A DNA stretch of 19,079 bases from an uncultured Lachnospiraceae bacterium. Its GTDB lineage: Bacteria; Bacillota; Clostridia; Lachnospirales; Lachnospiraceae. The translations under genes were made by a program, and so were the position numbers. Location of the stretch: NCBI GenBank assembly GCA_910584325.1, contig CAJTZH010000053.1, forward strand, positions 1 through 19,079, in the 5' to 3' direction. Positions within the stretch are counted from its first letter, which is position 1, and each line of letters begins with the position of its first letter. Shown one piece after another: positions 14,807 to 19,079 of the stretch. Under the pieces are notes generated by a model. It saw only the letters and a program-made list of their open reading frames with translations, was not told where the DNA came from and did not search any database.

Positions 14807-16142
14807 GGATTTGACAGTAGGCAAACCGGAACTTGTTTTATGGAAATTTGCGATACCACTTTTTGGCAGCGTGATTTTCCAGCAGATGTATAACATTGCG
14901 GACAGTCTGATTGCCGGCAGGTATGCGGGAGAAAAAGCGCTGGCGGCGGTCGGTAATTCTTACGAGATTACATTGATATATCTGGCGTTTGCATTTGGCT
15001 GCAATATTGGCTGTTCCGTGATTGTGTCGCAGCTGTTCGGCGCGAAAAAATACGCGGATATGAAAACGGCAGTGTGGACGACATTTATTTCAAGCGGAAT
15101 ATTGTGTATTGTTCTGACCGTGCTGGGATTTCTTTTAGGGCCGCTGCTTCTTTATCTGATTAACACGCCGGAAAATGTTTTTGCGGATTCTCTGCTTTAT
15201 CTGAATATTTATACGGCAGGACTATTGTTTTTGTTTTTCTATAATATTGCAACCGGTATTTTTTCGGCGATGGGGGATTCCAGAACGCCGTTTATTTTTT
15301 TGGCGTTTTCGTCGGCTGCCAATATCGTCATGGATTACATATTTGTCAAATATTACAATATGGGTGTGGCAGGCGTTGCATGGGCGACATTTATCTGCCA
15401 GGGCGTCAGCTGTATGCTTGCTGTATTTACGATATTCAGGCGGCTTTCCAGAATAAAAACGGACGGAAAAGTGGTAAGGTTTTCCGTGCCGATGTTTCAT
15501 AATCTGGCAAGGATTGCAATACCAAGTATGCTGCAGCAGAGTTTTGTTTCTGTTGGGAATATTATTCTGCAAAGTATTATTAATGTATATGGTTCCGGTG
15601 TTATGGCGGGGTATTCGGCAGTTATCAAGTTAAATAATCTGGCGATAACGTCTTTTACGACTCTCGGTAATGCCATGTCCAATTTTACGGCACAGAACAT
15701 CGGCGCCAACAAATTAGAACGGATTAAGAAAGGATACCGGGGCGGACTGCTTCTGGTTTATATTATCTGTATTCCGGTCGTAGCGCTGTATCTTTTGTAT
15801 GGGGAGAACTTTATGAAGTTCTTCATGAGGGATGAGAGTCTTGAAGCAGTCGCTACAGGCGTTCAGTTTATCGGTATTGTAGCGCCGCTTTATTTTGTGA
15901 TTGGAACGAAGCTGATGACGGACGGAATATTGCGTGGAGCCGGCGCAATGAAGCAGTTTATGGCGGCGACATTTATGGATTTATTTCTCAGGGTCATTCT
16001 TGCGTTTATTCTTTCGGGGCAGTTTGGTTCTGTGGGAATCTGGTTTTCATGGCCTGTAGGCTGGATTCTCGGAACGGCGCTTTCTTTGTATTTTTATGTG
16101 AGCGGAAGCTGGAAAAAGGGACTATTTCGTACAGAGAAATGA
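14799..16142 (+). CDS. MATE-family efflux transporter
   Basis: A 447-residue polytopic membrane protein with the 12-helix layout of multidrug and toxic compound extrusion transporters. The N-lobe opening LWKFAIPLFGSVIFQQMYN followed by AGRYAGEKALAAVG, and the C-lobe counterpart RIAIPSMLQQSFVSVGN with GVMAGYSAVIKLNN, are the two pseudo-symmetric hallmarks. Energy would come from a sodium or proton gradient; the exported compound is unknown. The ATG lies inside the 3' end of the AAA+ gene (8-base overlap), and the Shine-Dalgarno GGGGAGG is six bases upstream, so translation is coupled. No terminator follows before the riboswitch promoter. The association with an SpoVK-type ATPase is unexplained. 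Confidence 0.93.
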   Translation: MNKDLTVGKPELVLWKFAIPLFGSVIFQQMYNIADSLIAGRYAGEKALAAVGNSYEITLIYLAFAFGCNIGCSVIVSQLFGAKKYADMKTAVWTTFISSGILCIVLTVLGFLLGPLLLYLINTPENVFADSLLYLNIYTAGLLFLFFYNIATGIFSAMGDSRTPFIFLAFSSAANIVMDYIFVKYYNMGVAGVAWATFICQGVSCMLAVFTIFRRLSRIKTDGKVVRFSVPMFHNLARIAIPSMLQQSFVSVGNIILQSIINVYGSGVMAGYSAVIKLNNLAITSFTTLGNAMSNFTAQNIGANKLERIKKGYRGGLLLVYIICIPVVALYLLYGENFMKFFMRDESLEAVATGVQFIGIVAPLYFVIGTKLMTDGILRGAGAMKQFMAATFMDLFLRVILAFILSGQFGSVGIWFSWPVGWILGTALSLYFYVSGSWKKGLFRTEK

Positions 16143-16158
16143 ACAGACGAAGTTTGAT

Positions 16159-16187
16159 TTGACATCTTTTTTGATATGTGATAGAAT
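16159..16187 (+). promoter_or_regulatory. Sigma-A promoter of the ribU leader
   Basis: Perfect -35 TTGACA (16159-16164), a 17-base spacer, and TAGAAT (16182-16187) with TG at 16179-16180. It is the best promoter in the window, as expected for a transcript controlled afterwards by a riboswitch. Transcription should start near 16194, at a 12-base palindrome. Confidence 0.85.
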
Positions 16188-16193
16188 GCAGAT

Positions 16194-16205
16194 GTTATCG
16201 ATAAC
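16194..16205 (+). other. 12-bp perfect palindrome at the predicted transcription start
   Basis: GTTATCGATAAC reads identically on both strands and covers the predicted +1 of the ribU transcript. It has no spare loop bases for a good hairpin. A protein operator is possible but no regulator is assigned. Confidence 0.45.
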
Positions 16206-16255
16206 TGACGGAGAAGTTCGTCTTACAATTGAATAAGAAGAGTGAGCAAGACTCC

Positions 16256-16406
16256 AACCTTCAGGGCAGAGTGAGGCGCGTGCGCCAATTCTCGACCGGC
16301 GGTAAGCCATCCGGCAAGTCCGCGACCCCATATATTGCTTGATACGTATATGGGCTGATTGAGTGCAATTCTCAAACCGACAGTATAGTCTGGATGAAAG
16401 AAGATA
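16256..16406 (+). ncRNA. FMN riboswitch aptamer (RFN element)
   Basis: Binds flavin mononucleotide and shuts down riboflavin uptake when FMN is plentiful. Conserved blocks are present in order: CTTCAGGGCAGAGTGA at the 5' side, GACCGGCGGTAAGCC, AAGTCCGCGACC, a variable stem CCCATATA/TATATGGG (16327-16334 with 16347-16354), then AACCGACAGTATAGTCTGGA and the closing AAAGAAGAT. The second hairpin has a 12-base GC-rich hairpin (16275-16286) placed in its normally short loop. The 448-bp gap 16143-16590 holds no protein gene. It is made up of this aptamer, its promoter and an expression platform of about 110 bases that ends in a terminator. Confidence 0.95.
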
Positions 16407-16409
16407 ATC

Positions 16410-16442
16410 AAGCATACAAAACTGTGTGCTTTTGCGTGTATG
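16410..16442 (+). other. Alternative hairpins in the riboswitch expression platform
   Basis: AAGCATAC (16410-16417) can pair over 8 bp with GTGTGCTT (16424-16431, one G-T pair), with a six-base loop and four Us following. Alternatively CATACA (16413-16418) pairs with TGTATG (16437-16442). The two folds exclude each other. Confidence 0.45.
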
Positions 16443-16483
16443 ATAGAAGCTGTGGTTTTTCTATTTTAGCTGTGTTTATTGTG

Positions 16484-16518
16484 CCCTGCGGGATTTGTTC
16501 CGCAGGGTTTTATTTTTA
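16484..16518 (+). terminator. Riboswitch-controlled terminator
   Basis: CCCTGCGG (16484-16491), an eight-base loop, and CCGCAGGG (16500-16507) form a perfect 8-bp stem followed by TTTTATTTTT (16508-16517). It lies 72 bases before the ribU start. TGCCCTG (16482-16488) is exactly complementary to CAGGGCA (16262-16268) in the aptamer, which would disrupt the terminator when FMN is absent. Confidence 0.88.
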
Positions 16519-16590
16519 ATAGGAAATCGTGGTTGTTTTTTGGTTCTTACATGGCAAGGCGCATAAAGATTGATTTGGAGGAAAAAAATA

Positions 16591-17181
16591 ATGAAAAAAA
16601 TGACAACAAGAGAACTGACGGCGATTGCAATGTTAATTGCGGTATCATGGGTCCTGTATCTGTTTGGGTTTAAAATCCCGATTGTACCAAGTTTTTTAAC
16701 ACTGGATTTCTCGGAGCTTCCGGCGGTTATTGCTTCGCTTTCCATGGGACCTGTTGCGGGAATTTTTGTCTGCCTTGTGAAAAACCTGTTACATCTGATG
16801 GTATCGCATACGTTATGGATAGGCGAGTTGTCCAATTTTATTATCGGCGTGGCGTTTGTAGTGCCAATCGGACTTTTGTATCAGAAGCATAAGACAAAAA
16901 AAGGAGCCGTTCTCGCGATGCTTTTGGGTGCAATCAGTATGTGCGCGGTGGGCGTAGTTTCCAATTACTTTATTATCTATCCGCTCTATGGCAAATTTGC
17001 GATGCCTATGGAAGTGATTTTAAGTATGTATACAGCAATCCTTCCGGCGGCGGATACGCTGCTGAAAGCACTGATAATCTTTAATGTGCCGTTTACGTTT
17101 GTCAAAGCGATGGTGAGCGTTGTGGTTACATATTTTGTATATAAACCGCTTTCCAAGGTAATAAAAAACGTAAAGGAATAG
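16591..17181 (+). CDS. ribU: Riboflavin ECF transporter S component RibU
   Basis: A 196-residue substrate-binding membrane subunit that imports riboflavin together with the shared ECF module (EcfT plus two ATPases), which is not in this window. Five or six hydrophobic helices are visible. The motif LDFSELPAVIASLSMGP after the first helix, and the following VCLVKNLLHL, are typical of RibU. The FMN riboswitch directly upstream supports the riboflavin assignment over other S components. ATG 16591 has GGAGG nine bases upstream; the in-frame TTG at 16570 overlaps that site and is rejected. The gene is monocistronic, with a strong terminator 30 bases after its stop. Confidence 0.95.
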   Translation: MKKMTTRELTAIAMLIAVSWVLYLFGFKIPIVPSFLTLDFSELPAVIASLSMGPVAGIFVCLVKNLLHLMVSHTLWIGELSNFIIGVAFVVPIGLLYQKHKTKKGAVLAMLLGAISMCAVGVVSNYFIIYPLYGKFAMPMEVILSMYTAILPAADTLLKALIIFNVPFTFVKAMVSVVVTYFVYKPLSKVIKNVKE

Positions 17182-17209
17182 GATTTTGGATGTGGTTTTG
17201 TGCAATTTT

Positions 17210-17237
17210 TTCCCCCGCAATCATGCGGGGGAATTTT
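17210..17237 (+). terminator. Rho-independent terminator after ribU
   Basis: TTCCCCCGCA (17210-17219), a four-base loop ATCA, and TGCGGGGGAA (17224-17233) form a perfect 10-bp stem followed by TTTTATAT. The complement lacks a T-tract on its exit side, so it acts rightward. Confidence 0.9.
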
Positions 17238-17287
17238 ATATGCAAAAATAAATATTGCGATAACTTATCACACGCTGCAAGTACGGC

Positions 17288-17316
17288 TTGATATTCTTTA
17301 AAATTTAGTGCATAAT
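17288..17316 (+). promoter_or_regulatory. Promoter of the M16C peptidase gene
   Basis: TTGATA (17288-17293), a 17-base spacer, and CATAAT (17311-17316). The leader to the ATG at 17358 is about 35 bases. Confidence 0.65.
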
Positions 17317-17357
17317 ACATTACATAGTGGAAATTATTGTAAGCTGGGAGAGTAAAT

Positions 17358-19079
17358 ATGCTGATTAAAAATGAAAATTATGAAGTTTTGGAAGAAAGAC
17401 AGATTGAAGACCTCAATTCTCTGGGGGTGATTTTAAGACATAAGAAAAGCGGAGCCAGGGTGGTGCTGTTATCGAATGATGATGAGAATAAAGTATTTGA
17501 TATCGGATTTAAAACACCGCCGTATAACGATACGGGGCTCCCGCATATTCTGGAACATTCCGTATTGTGCGGTTCTAAAAAATATCCTGCGAAGGACCCG
17601 TTCGTGGAGCTCTGTAAGGGTTCGCTGAATACATTTCTAAATGCGATGACTTATCCGGACAAGACGGTTTACCCTGTGGCAAGCTGCAACATGGTGGATT
17701 TTATGAACATTGTCGACGTTTATCTGGACGCCGTATTTCATCCGAACATTTATAATCGGGAGGAAATTTTCCGTCAGGAAGGATGGCATTACGAGATGCA
17801 GGACGAGAATGGACCGCTGACCTATAACGGTGTGGTTTATAACGAAATGAAGGGCGCGTTTTCCGACGCGGACGACCTGCTGTCAAGCTATACGTTTTCT
17901 ACGCTGTTTCCTGATAATGAGTACGGAAACGAATCCGGCGGCGACCCGGAGAAGATTCCGACGTTAAGTTATGAAGAATTTCTTGCGTTTCATAAAAAAT
18001 ATTATCATCCGTCCAACAGTTATATTTATGTGTACGGCGATATGGATATGGAGCGTTTTTTACAATATCTGGACGACGAGTATCTGAGCGGGTTTGATGC
18101 AATCGAGATTCCTTCTGAGATAAAGGAGCAGGAAGGATTTGCAGAGCCGAAAGATGTGACGTTTGAGTATGCGGTTACGGAGGAGGAGGGCACGGAGGAA
18201 AATGCTATTCTTTCGTATAACGCGGTTATCGGAACTGTTCTGGACAAGAAGCTGTATCTGGCGTTCCAGATTATAGATTACGCGCTTGTGTCGGCTCCGG
18301 GCGCACCGCTTAAAAAAGCGCTTATGGACGCGGGAATCGGCGCGGACGTTTACGGTTCCTATGAAAATTCGATTTATCAGCCGATGTTTTCGATTGTAGC
18401 CAGAAATGCGGACGAAAACCGCAAAGAGGAATTTGTGAAGATTATTATGGATTCCCTGAAAGCCGTGGTGGAGAAGGGGATTGACGAGAAGGCGTTTCTT
18501 GCGGGAATCAATTACTATGAATTTAAATACCGCGAGGCGGATTTTGGTTCCTATCCGAAGGGCTTGATGTATGGACTTCAGATTCTGGACAGCTGGCTTT
18601 ATGATGATATGGCGCCGTTTTATCATGTTGAGGCGTCGTATACATTCCGCTTTTTAAAGGACAATGTGAAGAACGGATATTTTGAGGAGCTTATCCGCAC
18701 GTATTTGATTGAGAACCGTCATGCGGCTGTCATTACCATGATTCCGAAAGTTAATCTGACGGCGATGCAGGATGAGAAAACAAGAAAGAAACTGGAAGAG
18801 TATAAAGCGTCTCTCAGTGAGGAAGAAATTAAAAAGATTATCGCCGATACGGCGCATTTAAAGGAATATCAGGATGAGCCTTCGACGCAGGAGGAACTTC
18901 TTTCGATTCCGATGTTAAAAAGAGAGGACATCGGCAGAGAAGCGCCGAAATTATATATTGACGAAAAACAGTCGGATTGTGTGAAAATTATCCACAGCAA
19001 CATTTTTACAAACAAGATAGCGTATATCAATTTAAGTTTTGACTGCAAGGCAGTGCCGGAACGTTTGATTCCTTATCTG
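17358..19079 (+). CDS. M16C-family zinc metallopeptidase (presequence protease-like), 3' end outside the window
   Basis: 574 codons are present without a stop and the frame is open at the right edge; complete relatives are close to 970 residues. The inverted zinc motif HxxEH is His63-Ile-Leu-Glu66-His67, with the third zinc ligand Glu163 in VVYNEMKGAFSD. Both signatures, and the LPHILEHSVLCGS context, are those of the PreP/Cym1 group (M16C), which degrade short unstructured peptides inside a closed chamber. No signal peptide is present, so it should act in the cytoplasm on peptides. GGGAG lies seven bases before the ATG, and a promoter is found at 17288-17316. The visible part covers the first half and the start of the linker to the second half. 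Confidence 0.93.
   Translation, partial: MLIKNENYEVLEERQIEDLNSLGVILRHKKSGARVVLLSNDDENKVFDIGFKTPPYNDTGLPHILEHSVLCGSKKYPAKDPFVELCKGSLNTFLNAMTYPDKTVYPVASCNMVDFMNIVDVYLDAVFHPNIYNREEIFRQEGWHYEMQDENGPLTYNGVVYNEMKGAFSDADDLLSSYTFSTLFPDNEYGNESGGDPEKIPTLSYEEFLAFHKKYYHPSNSYIYVYGDMDMERFLQYLDDEYLSGFDAIEIPSEIKEQEGFAEPKDVTFEYAVTEEEGTEENAILSYNAVIGTVLDKKLYLAFQIIDYALVSAPGAPLKKALMDAGIGADVYGSYENSIYQPMFSIVARNADENRKEEFVKIIMDSLKAVVEKGIDEKAFLAGINYYEFKYREADFGSYPKGLMYGLQILDSWLYDDMAPFYHVEASYTFRFLKDNVKNGYFEELIRTYLIENRHAAVITMIPKVNLTAMQDEKTRKKLEEYKASLSEEEIKKIIADTAHLKEYQDEPSTQEELLSIPMLKREDIGREAPKLYIDEKQSDCVKIIHSNIFTNKIAYINLSFDCKAVPERLIPYL

Noticed and set aside
16192..16236. 14-codon leader peptide (ATG at 16192) before the riboswitch
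   Set aside because: The predicted transcript starts at or after this ATG and there is no Shine-Dalgarno, so it should not be translated.
16549..16673. Small overlapping frame starting ATG GCA AGG at the ribU start
   Set aside because: It has no ribosome site and overlaps ribU in another frame. The ribU start with GGAGG explains the region.

Overview
The window looks like a chromosomal segment from a Gram-positive anaerobe of the class Clostridia, most likely Lachnospiraceae. The grounds are strong GGAGG-type ribosome binding sites, compact sigma-A promoters with 16-18 bp spacers, a single-chain 1249-residue PurL, an archaeal-type aspartate-semialdehyde dehydrogenase, and a riboflavin ECF S-component under an FMN riboswitch. 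The family is an inference from gene content; no 16S or marker search was possible. I see no rRNA, tRNA, CRISPR array, insertion sequence or phage module.

Layout: 1-824 (minus strand) holds the start of a permease gene and a complete ATPase of a nitrate/sulfonate/taurine-type ABC importer. It is divergent from a DHH-family phosphoesterase at 975-1958. Aspartate-semialdehyde dehydrogenase (2070-3164) and a small GlsB/YeaQ-type membrane protein (3255-3494) follow. This small gene is bracketed by two tandem pairs of one short palindromic repeat. Next is a NatA-like ATPase plus a NatB-like permease fused to a CPBP protease domain (3750-6552), behind a promoter that carries a LexA/SOS-like operator. 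A GNAT acetyltransferase (6606-7094) closes this part and ends in a strong hairpin terminator.

From 7196 to 8601 lies a two-gene unit: a helix-turn-helix protein and an overlapping HipA-like kinase. It has the look of an autoregulated toxin-antitoxin or signalling module. Its promoter -35 box sits inside the right arm of the preceding terminator. purL (8728-12477) is monocistronic with its own promoter and terminator. A YdcF-family protein, an SpoVK/CbxX-type AAA+ ATPase with a possible TerB-like N-terminus, and a MATE transporter overlapping the ATPase gene follow (12625-16142).

The 448-bp gap 16143-16590 is an FMN-riboswitch leader, with promoter, aptamer, candidate antiterminator pairing and terminator, for the riboflavin transporter ribU (16591-17181). 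The window ends inside an M16C presequence-protease-like metallopeptidase (17358 onward).

Most worth a second look: the 20-nt palindromic repeat with a C-GAA-G triloop (four exact copies, one supplying the asd stop codon), the SOS-like box on the ABC exporter, the HTH/HipA-like pair with its dual terminator/operator/promoter, and the 12-nt hairpin inserted precisely in loop L2 of the FMN aptamer.
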